The notes: a model not told the origin generated them from the letters alone. DNA of 45,019 nucleotides from Pseudomonadota bacterium (GCA_028873535.1 JAGWIJ010000011.1:1-45019), one strand, 5' to 3'. Positions 1 through 7,990 are shown, counted from the first letter of the stretch. Program-made: numbers and translations.

Positions 1-1478
1 TCGGTCTCATCCACCCAGGGGTAGGGAAGGCTGGCCAGGCGCGCCAGGAATGCCGGCTGCGCCGGCGCGGGCAGGTCGAAGCCGATCAGCACGCGTGCCG
101 TGTCGGCTCCGTGGTTGCGATAGTGGAACAGGCTGATGTTGTGCGCGCTGCCCAGGGCCTGCAGGAAGCCGATCAGCGCGCCCGGGCGTTCCGGGAATTC
201 GAAGCGGAACAGACGCTCGTCGTCGGCACGGCGCGTGCGGCCACCGACCAGGTGGCGCACGTGCAGCTTGGCCAGCTCGTTGTCGGACAGGTCGATGGTG
301 GCGATCCCGGCATCCTTGAGTCCCTGCAGCAGCAGCGGGATATCGGCCTGGTTGGCCACGCCGACGCCGACGAACACGTGCGCCTCGCCCTCGCGCGAAT
401 AGCGATAGCCGAACTCCGTGATGTTGCGCCGCCCCAGCGATTCGCAGAAGCGCAGGAAGCTGCCGGGCTGCTCGGGAATGGTGGCGGCAAACAGCGCTTC
501 GCGATGCTCACCCAGTTCGGCGCGCTCGGCGACGAAATGCAGGCGGTCGAAATTCATGTTGGCACCGCAGGCCACGGCGACCAGGGTCTGGTCGCGCGCG
601 CCGGTCTTTTCGACCCAGGCCTTGAGGCCGGCAACGGCCAACGCACCGGCGGGTTCCAGCACCGAGCGCGTGTCGTCGAACACGTCCTTGAGCGCGGCGC
701 AGATCGCGTCGGTATCGACCAGCACCATTTCGTCGACCAGGGTCTGACACAGGCGGAAGGTTTCCTCGCCCACCAGCTTGACCGCCACGCCGTCGGCGAA
801 CAGGCCGACCTGTTCCAGGCGCACGCGATGGCCGGCGGCCAGCGAACGCGTCATGGCATCGGAATCGACCGGCTGCACGCCGATGATGCGGGTCTGCGGC
901 GAGATCCGCTTGATATAGCTGGCCACGCCGGCGATCAGGCCGCCGCCGCCCACCGCCAGGAACACGGCGTCGATCGGGCGCTGGTGCTGGCGCAGGATCT
1001 CCATGCCGATGGTGCCCTGCCCGGCGATGACGTCCGGGTCGTCGTAGGGATGGATGAAGGTCAGGCCGCGTTGCTCGGCCAGCTTGAGGGCGTGCTGGTA
1101 GGCATCGTCGTAGGAAGTCCCTTCGAGGATCACTTCCGCCCCGCGGCTGCGCACGGCGTCGACCTTGATCTGCGGCGTGGTCTCCGGCATCACGATCAGC
1201 GCACGCGTACCCAGGCGCTGCGCGCCGAGCGCCACCCCCTGGGCATGGTTTCCGGCACTGGCAGCGATCACGCCGCGCGCCAGTTCGGCGGGGTTCAGGC
1301 GCGCCATCTTGTTGTAGGCGCCGCGCAGCTTGAACGAGAACACCGGCTGCAGATCTTCGCGCTTGAACAGCACGCGGTTGCCGGTGCGCGCCGACAGGCG
1401 CGGTGCTTCGGTAAGGGGACTTTCGATCGCCACGTCGTAGACGTGGGCGGTCAGGATGCGTTCAAGATAGTCGCTCAT
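1..1478 (-). CDS. ilvA: Threonine ammonia-lyase, biosynthetic (3' end cut by window edge)
   Basis: This PLP enzyme converts L-threonine to 2-oxobutanoate and ammonia, the first committed step of isoleucine synthesis in the cytoplasm. The protein starts MSDYLERILT at the ATG complementary to 1476-1478. The PLP lysine is Lys50 in FSFKLRGAYN, and a Gly-rich loop (GGGGLIAG) for the PLP phosphate follows. The C-terminal third reads as the two ACT-like regulatory domains of the long form, which binds isoleucine. About 492 codons are visible; the family usually has 500-515, so only a short tail is missing to the left. It is divergent from rpiA across 48 bases. I am sure of the family; the isoleucine regulation is inferred from the long-form architecture. 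Confidence 0.95.
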   Translation of the reverse strand, partial: MSDYLERILTAHVYDVAIESPLTEAPRLSARTGNRVLFKREDLQPVFSFKLRGAYNKMARLNPAELARGVIAASAGNHAQGVALGAQRLGTRALIVMPETTPQIKVDAVRSRGAEVILEGTSYDDAYQHALKLAEQRGLTFIHPYDDPDVIAGQGTIGMEILRQHQRPIDAVFLAVGGGGLIAGVASYIKRISPQTRIIGVQPVDSDAMTRSLAAGHRVRLEQVGLFADGVAVKLVGEETFRLCQTLVDEMVLVDTDAICAALKDVFDDTRSVLEPAGALAVAGLKAWVEKTGARDQTLVAVACGANMNFDRLHFVAERAELGEHREALFAATIPEQPGSFLRFCESLGRRNITEFGYRYSREGEAHVFVGVGVANQADIPLLLQGLKDAGIATIDLSDNELAKLHVRHLVGGRTRRADDERLFRFEFPERPGALIGFLQALGSAHNISLFHYRNHGADTARVLIGFDLPAPAQPAFLARLASLPYPWVDET

Positions 1479-1497
1479 GATCAGGGGGCAAGGTATG

Positions 1498-1520
1498 CTG
1501 TCAACCTGACATCGTGACAG
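1498..1520. promoter_or_regulatory. TGTCA/TGACA inverted repeat between ilvA and rpiA
   Basis: TGTCA at 1499-1503 and TGACA at 1507-1511 form an inverted repeat around three bases. A further TGACAG at 1515-1520 also mirrors CTGTCA at 1498-1503. The cluster lies directly upstream of the rpiA start in a very short divergent intergenic region. It may be an operator. The half-sites resemble Pho-box halves, but the 11-base spacing of a true Pho box is absent. Confidence 0.3.
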
Positions 1521-1526
1521 AAAACC

Positions 1527-2189
1527 ATGAGCCAGGATGCATTGAAGCAGGCAGCCGCAGCGGCCGCCCTCAAGGAAGTGCCGGACGACGCGGTAGTCGG
1601 CGTGGGCACAGGATCCACCGTCAACTTCTTCATCGACGGCCTGGCGCGCATGCGTGGGCGCATTGCAGGCGCGGTGTCGAGCTCGGAAGCGAGTTCGGCG
1701 CGCCTGAAGGCCGCCGGCATCGAGGTGCTCGACCTCAACAGCGTGGACGAGCTGCCGCTCTATGTGGATGGCGCCGACGAGGTCACGCGCCACCTGCACA
1801 TGACCAAGGGGGGTGGCGGTGCGTTGACGCGCGAGAAGATCGTCGCCGCGGTGGCGCGGCGCTTCGTGTGCATCGTCGACCAGAGCAAGCTGGTCGGCCG
1901 CCTCGGCGCCTTCCCCGTGCCGGTGGAGGTGATCCCCATGGCGCGCTCCTACGTGGCACGCGAGATCGCGAGACTGGGTGGCCAGCCCGTGCTGCGCACG
2001 GGTTTCACGACCGATAACGGAAATGTCATCCTGGACGTGCGAAATATGCAGATCCTGAATCCGGTCGAGCTGGAGGATGCGCTGACGCGCATCACCGGTG
2101 TCGTCACCTGCGGGCTGTTCGCCCGCCGCGGTGCCGACGTGCTGCTGGTGGCAGGAAGCGACGGCGTCCAGCGCCTGTTGCCGGAATGA
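1527..2189 (+). CDS. rpiA: Ribose-5-phosphate isomerase A
   Basis: RpiA interconverts ribose 5-phosphate and ribulose 5-phosphate in the pentose phosphate pathway. In an autotroph it also supplies ribulose 5-phosphate to phosphoribulokinase. The 220-residue length is typical. Visible signatures are the phosphate loop GTGST (27-31), the active-site DGADE (81-85) and [11 protein letters not shown] (94-104). The ATG at 1527 gives the normal N-terminus; no strong Shine-Dalgarno sequence precedes it. phoU starts 30 bases after the stop, so the two are probably co-transcribed. It lies away from the cbb genes further right. Confidence 0.96.
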   Translation: MSQDALKQAAAAAALKEVPDDAVVGVGTGSTVNFFIDGLARMRGRIAGAVSSSEASSARLKAAGIEVLDLNSVDELPLYVDGADEVTRHLHMTKGGGGALTREKIVAAVARRFVCIVDQSKLVGRLGAFPVPVEVIPMARSYVAREIARLGGQPVLRTGFTTDNGNVILDVRNMQILNPVELEDALTRITGVVTCGLFARRGADVLLVAGSDGVQRLLPE

Positions 2190-2218
2190 AAGCAGAACGA
2201 CCCCAGGAGGAGAGCGGC

Positions 2219-2923
2219 ATGGCAAGCGAACATACCAGCAAGCAGTTCGACGCGGAACTGGAGGGCATCCGCGCACGCGTGCTCAAGATGGGCGGGCTGG
2301 TCGAACAACAGATCACCCAGGCCATCGAGGCGCTGACCGAGGGCGACATCGGCATGTCCGAGCAGGTCAATGCCCAGGACCACGAAGTCAACGGCATGGA
2401 AGTGGGCATCGACGAGGACTGCACGCATATCATCGCGCGCCGTCAGCCGGCCGCCGGCGACCTGCGCCTGATCGTGGCCGTGATCAAGACCATCACCGAT
2501 CTGGAGCGCATCGGCGACGAGGCCGCGAAGATCGCGCGCCTGACCAAGGCGGTGCACAGCTCGGACCGCATCTTCCGTCCGCGCATCATCGAGCTGCGCC
2601 ACGCCGCCAGCATCGGTGTGCAGATGCTGCGCAAAAGCCTGGACTCCTTTGCACGGCTGGACGCGATGAGCGCCGCCCAGGTGCTGCGCGAGGATCAGGC
2701 GGTGGACGACGCCTTCCGCGGCATCCTGCGCCAGCTGATCACCTTCATGATGGAAGACCCGCGCACCATCTCGCCGTCGATCGAGATCCTGTTCGCCGCC
2801 AAGGCGCTGGAGCGCATCGGCGACCATGCGAAGAACATCGCCGAATACGTGATCTACCTGGTCAAGGGCAAGGACGTGCGGCACATCGCCGTCGAGCAGA
2901 TCGAACGCGACGTGCTGGGCTGA
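2219..2923 (+). CDS. phoU: Phosphate transport system regulator PhoU
   Basis: PhoU is a cytoplasmic helical protein that links the PstSCAB phosphate transporter to the PhoR sensor kinase and keeps the Pho regulon off when phosphate is plentiful. The 234-residue protein shows two related three-helix repeats, each with the family metal-binding pattern: DLERIGDEAAKI (94-105) and ALERIGDHAKNIAEY near 200. I chose the ATG at 2219 because AGGAGG lies just upstream; an in-frame ATG at 2186 would overlap the rpiA stop. The pst genes are not in the window. A candidate Pho box is present near 38.68 kb, upstream of a secreted phosphatase. Confidence 0.95.
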   Translation: MASEHTSKQFDAELEGIRARVLKMGGLVEQQITQAIEALTEGDIGMSEQVNAQDHEVNGMEVGIDEDCTHIIARRQPAAGDLRLIVAVIKTITDLERIGDEAAKIARLTKAVHSSDRIFRPRIIELRHAASIGVQMLRKSLDSFARLDAMSAAQVLREDQAVDDAFRGILRQLITFMMEDPRTISPSIEILFAAKALERIGDHAKNIAEYVIYLVKGKDVRHIAVEQIERDVLG

Positions 2924-2928
2924 GGGGC

Positions 2929-2954
2929 CGGCGGGCAGGCACGACCGCCCGCCG
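2929..2954. terminator. Candidate bidirectional hairpin between phoU and yggX
   Basis: CGGCGGGC at 2929-2936 pairs with GCCCGCCG at 2947-2954 around a 10-base loop, in the 39 bases between two convergent genes. There is no T-tract on either side, so it may only act weakly, or as a transcript-end stabiliser. Confidence 0.4.
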
Positions 2955-2962
2955 CCGAGCGC

Positions 2963-3232
2963 TCAGGCCTTGGGCACGTAGCCGGACGCCTGTTCGGCAC
3001 CGGCACCGAAGAAATGCGCCTCCATCTGCTGCTGGAGGTACTTGCGTGCGCCAGCGTCCATCAGGTTGAGACGGTTCTCGTTGATCAGCATCTTCTGGTG
3101 TTCCAGCCAGCCCTTCCAGGCCTCGCGTGACACCTGTTCGTAGATGCGCCGGCCCAGCTCGCCCGGATAGGGCGGCTGGTCGAGGCCTTCGGCCTCACGC
3201 TGCAGCTTGACGCAATGGATGATTCGGCTCAT
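2963..3232 (-). CDS. yggX: Probable Fe(2+)-trafficking / oxidative damage protection protein YggX
   Basis: YggX-family proteins are small cytoplasmic proteins that help protect iron-sulfur enzymes from oxidative damage, perhaps by handling Fe(II). The 89-residue length is standard. The conserved Cys7 is present (MSRIIHC), followed by the family segments [12 protein letters not shown] and [15 protein letters not shown]. Its ATG overlaps the argA stop codon (TGATG on the minus strand), so translation is probably coupled to argA. The yggX-argA pairing recurs in betaproteobacteria (established knowledge), although no shared function is obvious. Confidence 0.95.
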   Translation of the reverse strand: MSRIIHCVKLQREAEGLDQPPYPGELGRRIYEQVSREAWKGWLEHQKMLINENRLNLMDAGARKYLQQQMEAHFFGAGAEQASGYVPKA

Positions 3233-4644
3233 CAGTGTTCACCGTGGTTGTGGTGGTGGTTGCCGCCGTGCAGGCGGCTGGCGCCGAGTTGCGGCGACGG
3301 CAGCGCGGGTGCCGGCAGGGCAGTGGGTGCGAGATCCTTGACGAAGATCTTGGAACGCCGTTCGTAGTTGTACAACTCCTGCTTGCGCTGCGGCAGTTCG
3401 GCAACGGTGGTTTCGCGGAAGCCGCGTTCCTCGAACCATTGTCCGGTGCGCGTGCTGAGCAGGAACAGTCGACGGATGCCGCGCTGGCGTGCCTGGTATT
3501 CGACATGACGCAGCAGGCTGTCGCCGCGCCCGAAATTGCGGTGCAGGGGATTGATCGCCAGACAGGCCAGCTCGGCCGAGGCCTCTTCGGAGAAGGGGTA
3601 GAGCGCCACGCTGCCGATGATCTGGTCCTTGTACTCGAGCACCCAGAAGCGGTTGATTTCCTGGCGCAGCAGTTCCCGGTCGCGACGCACCAGGATGCCG
3701 TCGGCCTCGAGCGGCTCAATCAGACGGATCAGGCCGGGAATGTCCGCTTCGGTGGCGGCGCGCAGCACGTCGGGAATGTCCGGACGCACCATGGTCCCGA
3801 CCCCTTCACGCGTGAACAGCTCCTGCAGCAGGGCCCCGTCGACGTGCCGGCTGATCAGGTGGGTGCGCGCCACGCCCTGGTGGCAGGCGCGCGCGGCGCA
3901 GGGCAGGTAGATGCGCACGTCCTCGGACTGGCCGGGGTGGTCCTGCAGCAGCTGCTCGGCGCCGCTGGCGGACAGTTCGGGCACCACGGCACCGCTGGCG
4001 TCGATGGCCCCCTGCGATTCACACATGAAAATGAGCTTTTCCGCCTTGAGCGCGATCGCGGCAGCCGTCGCCACATCCTCGACGGTCAGGTTGAAGATTT
4101 CGCCGGTGGGCGAATAGCCCAGCGGCGGCAGCACCACGATCTCGTCGTCCTCGAGCCGGCGCGCGATGCCGATCGCGTCGACCTTGCGCACGAAGCCGGT
4201 GTGCTGGAAGTCGACGCCGCTGACCACGCCGACCGGTCGTGCCGTGATGAAATTGCCGCTGGCCACGCGGATGTCCGAGCCGGCCATCGGCGAATCGGCC
4301 ACGGCGCGCGACAGCAGCGCCTCGATTTCAAGGCACACCGCGCCGGCCGCCTCGACCACGCAGCGCAGGCTGGCATCGTCGGTGACGCGCCGGTCGCCCA
4401 CCATGTGCGGCACGATGCCGCGTTCGCTCAGGCGCGCGTCGATCTGCGGGCGCGCGCCATGGACCAGCACCAGCTGCACGCCCAGACTTTCGAGCAGGTT
4501 GAGATCGTGCACCAGGTCGAGAAATTCGGGCGCCGCCGCACACTCGCCGCCAAAGGCGATGACGAAAGTGCGGTCACGGAAGGCGTGGATGTAGGGCGCC
4601 GCAGCACGGAACCATTCGACGATATTGGCGGGATCTGGGCTCAT
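3232..4644 (-). CDS. argA: N-acetylglutamate synthase with His-rich C-terminal tail
   Basis: ArgA acetylates L-glutamate with acetyl-CoA, the first step of arginine synthesis. The 470-residue protein has an N-terminal amino-acid-kinase fold (FVIAFGGE and [12 protein letters not shown] near the start), which normally binds arginine for feedback inhibition. A C-terminal GNAT acetyltransferase domain carries the acetyl-CoA loop [11 protein letters not shown] chose the ATG at 4644 ([12 protein letters not shown]) by family alignment; upstream in-frame sequence is rsmE in another frame. A TATAAT sits six bases before this ATG. The last ~30 residues are a Pro/Ala linker ending in [11 protein letters not shown], which I do not expect in the family and which could bind metal. 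It is followed by yggX, with overlapping stop and start. Confidence 0.93.
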   Translation of the reverse strand: MSPDPANIVEWFRAAAPYIHAFRDRTFVIAFGGECAAAPEFLDLVHDLNLLESLGVQLVLVHGARPQIDARLSERGIVPHMVGDRRVTDDASLRCVVEAAGAVCLEIEALLSRAVADSPMAGSDIRVASGNFITARPVGVVSGVDFQHTGFVRKVDAIGIARRLEDDEIVVLPPLGYSPTGEIFNLTVEDVATAAAIALKAEKLIFMCESQGAIDASGAVVPELSASGAEQLLQDHPGQSEDVRIYLPCAARACHQGVARTHLISRHVDGALLQELFTREGVGTMVRPDIPDVLRAATEADIPGLIRLIEPLEADGILVRRDRELLRQEINRFWVLEYKDQIIGSVALYPFSEEASAELACLAINPLHRNFGRGDSLLRHVEYQARQRGIRRLFLLSTRTGQWFEERGFRETTVAELPQRKQELYNYERRSKIFVKDLAPTALPAPALPSPQLGASRLHGGNHHHNHGEH

Positions 4645-4650
4645 GCGCGG

Positions 4651-4656
4651 ATTATA
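4651..4656 (-). promoter_or_regulatory. -10 box (TATAAT) six bases before the argA ATG
   Basis: On the minus strand TATAAT is followed by exactly six bases and then the argA ATG. Transcription would start at or next to the A of the ATG, giving a leaderless mRNA. The hexamer includes the rsmE stop codon TAA. No convincing -35 is seen, and argA could also be read from rsmE. Confidence 0.45.
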
Positions 4657-5407
4657 GGGAAGAACCGGGCATGGCACGGTAGTCGCCGTGCCATGCCTGC
4701 AAGGCGGCGATCGCCGCCAGCGCGGCCGTCTCGGTGCGCAACACGCGCGGTCCCAGGCGCACGCCACGGAAACCGGCAGCGGCAAGCCGGTCGGCTTCGG
4801 CGGGATCGAAACCGCCTTCGGGTCCGACCGCCAGGATCACGCCAGCCGGCGGCACCGCCAGCGCGGCGACATCGAGTGGCGCATCGGGTGCCAGACACAG
4901 GCGCAGGCCCTCGGTCGGCAGCGCTGCCAGCCAGGCCTCGAGGCCCTGGAGCGCGCCCACCGGCGGCACGCGCACGCGGCCGCACTGCTCGCAGGCGGCG
5001 ACGACCACGCCCTGCCAATGCTGCAGCCGGCGCGTGGCGCGCTCGCCGTCCAGGCGCACCACCGAGCGGCGCAGCGCCAGCGGATCGATCCTGGCCACGC
5101 CGAGCTCGACTGCCTTCTGCAGCGCCCAGTCGAACTTGTCGGCCGCCGACAGGCCCTGTCCCAGCGTGATCGCCAACGCCGATTCGACCGCCGGCTGCTC
5201 CGGCGCCAGCAGCTTGAGCCAGCACTGCTCGCGCTCGACCGCAGTGACCGTGCCGGCGAATTGCCGGCCGCTGCCGTCGAACACCTGCACCTGCGCGCCG
5301 GGAGCCAGGCGCAGCACGCGCACGGCGTGGTGGCTGGCGGCCGGCGGCAGCGGCCAGGGCGCACCGAGGGTGGGCGTGACGGGACAGAAAAAGCGCGGGA
5401 TGTGCAT
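4652..5407 (-). CDS. rsmE: 16S rRNA (uracil(1498)-N3)-methyltransferase RsmE
   Basis: RsmE methylates N3 of U1498 in 16S rRNA using S-adenosylmethionine. It is a SPOUT-class enzyme: the C-terminal knot shows AVGPEGGFDPAE and RLGPRVLRTETA, and an N-terminal PUA-like domain begins MHIPRFF. I prefer the ATG at 5407 (251 aa) because family members start just before PRFF. The in-frame ATG at 5437 lies within or next to the likely promoter, though a transcript beginning there is possible. argA begins seven bases after the stop on the same strand, so rsmE-argA-yggX may form one transcript. Confidence 0.93.
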   Translation of the reverse strand: MHIPRFFCPVTPTLGAPWPLPPAASHHAVRVLRLAPGAQVQVFDGSGRQFAGTVTAVEREQCWLKLLAPEQPAVESALAITLGQGLSAADKFDWALQKAVELGVARIDPLALRRSVVRLDGERATRRLQHWQGVVVAACEQCGRVRVPPVGALQGLEAWLAALPTEGLRLCLAPDAPLDVAALAVPPAGVILAVGPEGGFDPAEADRLAAAGFRGVRLGPRVLRTETAALAAIAALQAWHGDYRAMPGSSL

Positions 5408-5434
5408 CGCGGAGGGACGAAAGCTGCGTTGCAG

Positions 5435-5446
5435 CATGTTAGCATG
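5435..5446. promoter_or_regulatory. Shared, two-way extended -10 element between rsmE and the monophosphatase gene
   Basis: The 12 bases CATGTTAGCATG read as an extended -10 (TG-n-TAnnnT) on both strands: TGTTAGCAT on plus and TGCTAACAT on minus. On the minus strand TTGACC lies upstream, 17 bases before CATGCT and 21 before TAACAT. It sits exactly between two divergent genes. Confidence 0.45.
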
Positions 5447-5473
5447 GGGTCTTTGGTTTTCTGGTCAATCCGG

Positions 5474-6313
5474 ATGGCGAACCCAAGCGCCACTGGCGCT
5501 TCCGACCCCGAGCTGCCGGTGCTTGCCGGACTCATCGAAGGGGTCAAGCGCGTGGCTCACCAGGAAGTGATGCCGCGCTACCTCAACGTGGCCCGGCATC
5601 GCAAGAGCGATGGCAGCCTGTTCACGCAGGCGGATCTGGCAGCGCAGGAAGCGCTGACCGAGGAATTGCGCGCGCTGGTCGACTGCCACTTCCTGGGCGA
5701 GGAAATGACCGAGGCCCAGCAGAAGGCGCTGTGGGAGGCCGGCAGCGAGGGCCTGTGGTGCGTCGACCCGATCGACGGCACCTCCAATTTCGTCAACGGA
5801 ATCCCTTATTTCGCGGTCTCGGTCGCCCTGGTACGTGCCGGACGGCCGGTGCTGGGCGTGGTCTATGACCCGGTGGCCGACGAATGCTTCTACGCCCAAC
5901 GCGGCGGCGGGGCCTTCCTGAACGGCGAGCCACTGCCGATCAAGGAAAGCGTCGGGACCCTGCGCGAAGCAATCGCGGAGGTCGATCTCAAACGCCTGCC
6001 GCGCGAACTCGCCAAGCTGCTCGGACACGCGCCGCCGTATGCCTCGCAGCGCAACTTCGGCGCCAGCACGCTGGAATGGTGCTACGTGGCGGCCGGGCGT
6101 TTCGATGTCTATCTGCACGGCGGCCAGAAGCTGTGGGACTACGCGGCAGGCTCGCTGATCCTCGAGGAGGCGGGCGGCCATTACTGCGGGCTGTACGAAG
6201 ATGACTTCTGGGGCAATGACCCGTTCCGGCGCTCGGTGATCGCGGCACTGCGGCCGGACCTGTTCGCCGACTGGAAGACCTGGATCCGGACGCGCTTGCA
6301 GCAGCAAGCCTGA
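5474..6313 (+). CDS. Inositol-monophosphatase-family phosphatase (SuhB/CysQ-like fold)
   Basis: This is a Mg2+-dependent, Li+-sensitive type phosphatase of the inositol monophosphatase superfamily. The exact substrate (inositol phosphate, PAP or another sugar phosphate) cannot be read from sequence. The 279-residue protein carries the metal-binding motifs in order: GEE (75-77), DPIDGTSNF (98-106) and WDYAAGSLILEEAGG (about 221-235). I chose the ATG at 5474 (MANPSATG) because the in-frame ATG at 5444 lies inside the putative -10 element. It is divergent from rsmE. Only SuhB or HisN-type neighbours would narrow the function, and none are present. Confidence 0.88.
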   Translation: MANPSATGASDPELPVLAGLIEGVKRVAHQEVMPRYLNVARHRKSDGSLFTQADLAAQEALTEELRALVDCHFLGEEMTEAQQKALWEAGSEGLWCVDPIDGTSNFVNGIPYFAVSVALVRAGRPVLGVVYDPVADECFYAQRGGGAFLNGEPLPIKESVGTLREAIAEVDLKRLPRELAKLLGHAPPYASQRNFGASTLEWCYVAAGRFDVYLHGGQKLWDYAAGSLILEEAGGHYCGLYEDDFWGNDPFRRSVIAALRPDLFADWKTWIRTRLQQQA

Positions 6314-6406
6314 TTGCGGCACAACGCGGCAGCCGGGAAACCTTTTGGCGCGCCGGAACTCAAACACGAGGCAAGTACATTGCCCGATCCCGAATGGAGG
6401 CGCGCC

Positions 6407-6919
6407 GTGGCGAGATTAGCGATACGCATCGGATTTGCCACTGCCCTGTTGGCCTTGGCCTCTGCGGCTGCTGGCTTCGGCGGTCACGGCGGCGGCGGTC
6501 ACGGTGGCGGCAGGGGAGGCGGCGTCCACAGCGCTGGCGCATTTCAGGGCGGCGGCTTCCGCGGTGGCGGCGGGGGTGGCTACCATGGGGGCTATAGCGG
6601 CTACCGTGGCGGCTACGGTGGCGGTTATGGCGGCTACGGTGGCGGCTATGGCGGATATGGCGGCTATCGAGGATGGGGCGGCTACCCTTACGGCGCTGGC
6701 GTCGCCTACCTGGGCTTCTACGACCCCTACCCCTACTATCCGTGGTGGGACGCCGGGCCCTGGTATGGCGGATATCCTGCGCAGGTCGTGGTTGCGCCCG
6801 CCGTGGCCACGCCGCCCGGCCAGGTGTTCTACCGCTACTACTGCCGGGACACGGGCAGCTACTATCCCGATGTGCCTACCTGTGCCTCGCCCTGGCTGAA
6901 GGTGATTCCGACGCCGTGA
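6407..6919 (+). CDS. Secreted Gly/Tyr-rich repeat protein of unknown function
   Basis: The GTG at 6407 follows GGAGG by six bases and opens a typical signal peptide (basic start, hydrophobic stretch to about residue 20, Ala-rich cleavage region). The mature part is a low-complexity run of GGH, GGYGG and GYRGG repeats to about residue 90, then an aromatic Tyr/Trp/Pro-rich stretch. It ends with a conserved-looking tail, YYCRDTGSYYPDVPTC...WLKVIP, with two cysteines. Similar Tyr-Tyr-Cys...Tyr-Tyr-Pro tails occur in small proteobacterial envelope proteins of unknown role (from memory). The protein is 170 residues long. I do not assign a function; an exported or outer-membrane-associated structural protein is the most that can be inferred. 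Confidence 0.75.
   Translation: MARLAIRIGFATALLALASAAAGFGGHGGGGHGGGRGGGVHSAGAFQGGGFRGGGGGGYHGGYSGYRGGYGGGYGGYGGGYGGYGGYRGWGGYPYGAGVAYLGFYDPYPYYPWWDAGPWYGGYPAQVVVAPAVATPPGQVFYRYYCRDTGSYYPDVPTCASPWLKVIPTP
6597..6680 (+). repeat. Short imperfect tandem repeats coding GGY units
   Basis: GGCGGCTA(C/T) and GGTGGC-type units recur every 9-12 bases through this stretch and encode the GGYGGYGG run of the secreted protein. Such tracts can expand or contract by slippage. Confidence 0.7.
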
Positions 6920-6925
6920 TGGCGT

Positions 6926-7852
6926 TCAGGCAGGCAGGGTGCTGGTGGCGAATTCGCCGATCACGACTTCTGCGTGCTCGAGCAGGAAACTCTTGAAGGC
7001 GCGTGCCACCGGCGGCAGACGCTTGTCCTTGAGATGGACCAGGTTCCAGTCGCGCACCACCGGCAGCCCCTGTACCGGCAGGATCACCAGATTGCCGGTC
7101 TGCAACTCAAGCTTGAGGGTATGCAGCGACAGCAGGCTGATGCCCATGCCAGCGATGACCGCCTGTTTGATGATCTCGTTACTGCTCATTTCCATGCGCG
7201 CATTGACCTTGAGGCCGTGCTCGCTGAACAGGCGCTCAAGCAGTTGGCGCGTGCCTGAGCCTTTTTCGCGCACGATCATCGGCTCCTCGGCAATGCGCGC
7301 CACCGACAGTCGCTTGGCCTGAGCGAAGCGATGGCCGGGCGGCGCGATCACCACGTGGGGATTGCGCGCGAAGGGCTCGGCCGCCACTGCGGCCTCGGCC
7401 GGCGGACGCCCCATCACCGCCATGTCAACGTCGTTGTCGGCCAACTGCTCGAGGATGCGCTCGCGGTTGCCGACCGTCAGGCGCAGCTGCACGTCCGGAT
7501 GGACCTCGCAGAATTTTGCCAGCAGCATGGGCATGAAATACTTGGCAGTGCTGATGATGGCAATGTCGAGGCGGCCGCGCACGCCCTGGCGCAGGCTTTC
7601 CATCGCCTCCTTGGCTTCACGCAGCTGGCGCGCCACCACGCGGCAGTGGTGGTGCAACTCTTCGCCGGCCTCGGTCAGGTGGATTTTCTTGCCGACCTGT
7701 TCGAGCAGGGGCAGGCCCACCGTGTCCTCCAGCTGGCGGATCTGCATTGAAACCGCGGGCTGGGTCAGGTGCAGTTCCTCGGCCGCGCGCGAGAAGCTCA
7801 GCAGGCGCGCCACCGATTCAAAAATCTGCATCTGTCGGAAGGTGAAGTGCAC
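6926..7852 (-). CDS. cbbR: LysR-type regulator, CbbR-like
   Basis: LysR-type regulators use an N-terminal winged helix-turn-helix (here about residues 17-37, SFSRAAEELHLTQPAVS) and a C-terminal co-inducer domain. The protein starting VHFTFRQMQIFE at the GTG at 7852 matches the usual CbbR N-terminus and gives 308 residues. A longer in-frame ATG at 7936 would run into the promoter region of fba. Being divergent from fba-prk supports a role in activating Calvin-cycle genes. CbbR normally responds to metabolites such as phosphoenolpyruvate or NADPH (family knowledge). A paired TAA-N8-TAA element matching the CbbR-type TNA-N7/8-TNA pattern lies in the intergenic region. Confidence 0.85.
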   Translation of the reverse strand: MHFTFRQMQIFESVARLLSFSRAAEELHLTQPAVSMQIRQLEDTVGLPLLEQVGKKIHLTEAGEELHHHCRVVARQLREAKEAMESLRQGVRGRLDIAIISTAKYFMPMLLAKFCEVHPDVQLRLTVGNRERILEQLADNDVDMAVMGRPPAEAAVAAEPFARNPHVVIAPPGHRFAQAKRLSVARIAEEPMIVREKGSGTRQLLERLFSEHGLKVNARMEMSSNEIIKQAVIAGMGISLLSLHTLKLELQTGNLVILPVQGLPVVRDWNLVHLKDKRLPPVARAFKSFLLEHAEVVIGEFATSTLPA

Positions 7853-7955
7853 AGGGAATACGGGCAGGTGTCGGAATGGACCAAGGTTACACGCACCGCC
7901 GCATGCCTCAAAGGGGATCCCGGCGCACAATGTCATGTGCCTGCCGCGCGCGACT

Positions 7956-7964
7956 TGCTAAAAT
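7956..7964 (+). promoter_or_regulatory. Extended -10 element for fba
   Basis: TGCTAAAAT fits the extended -10 pattern TG-n-TAnnnT and lies 55 bases before the fba ATG. No good -35 is seen, as expected for a promoter that needs a LysR-type activator. Confidence 0.45.
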
Positions 7965-7970
7965 CAGGGG

Positions 7971-7990
7971 TTGTAACCGGCGTGTAACCG
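7971..7990. promoter_or_regulatory. Candidate CbbR operator (tandem TGTAACCG)
   Basis: TGTAACCG occurs at 7972-7979 and again at 7983-7990, 11 bases apart, about one helical turn. This gives TAA-N8-TAA, matching the TNA-N7/8-TNA pattern reported for CbbR sites. An inverted copy, GGTTACAC, lies at 7885-7892, nearer cbbR. Confidence 0.5.

Noticed and set aside
1476-1504. TTGACA on the minus strand as the ilvA -35
   Set aside because: A -10 at 17 bases would fall on the ilvA start codon and has no match to the consensus.
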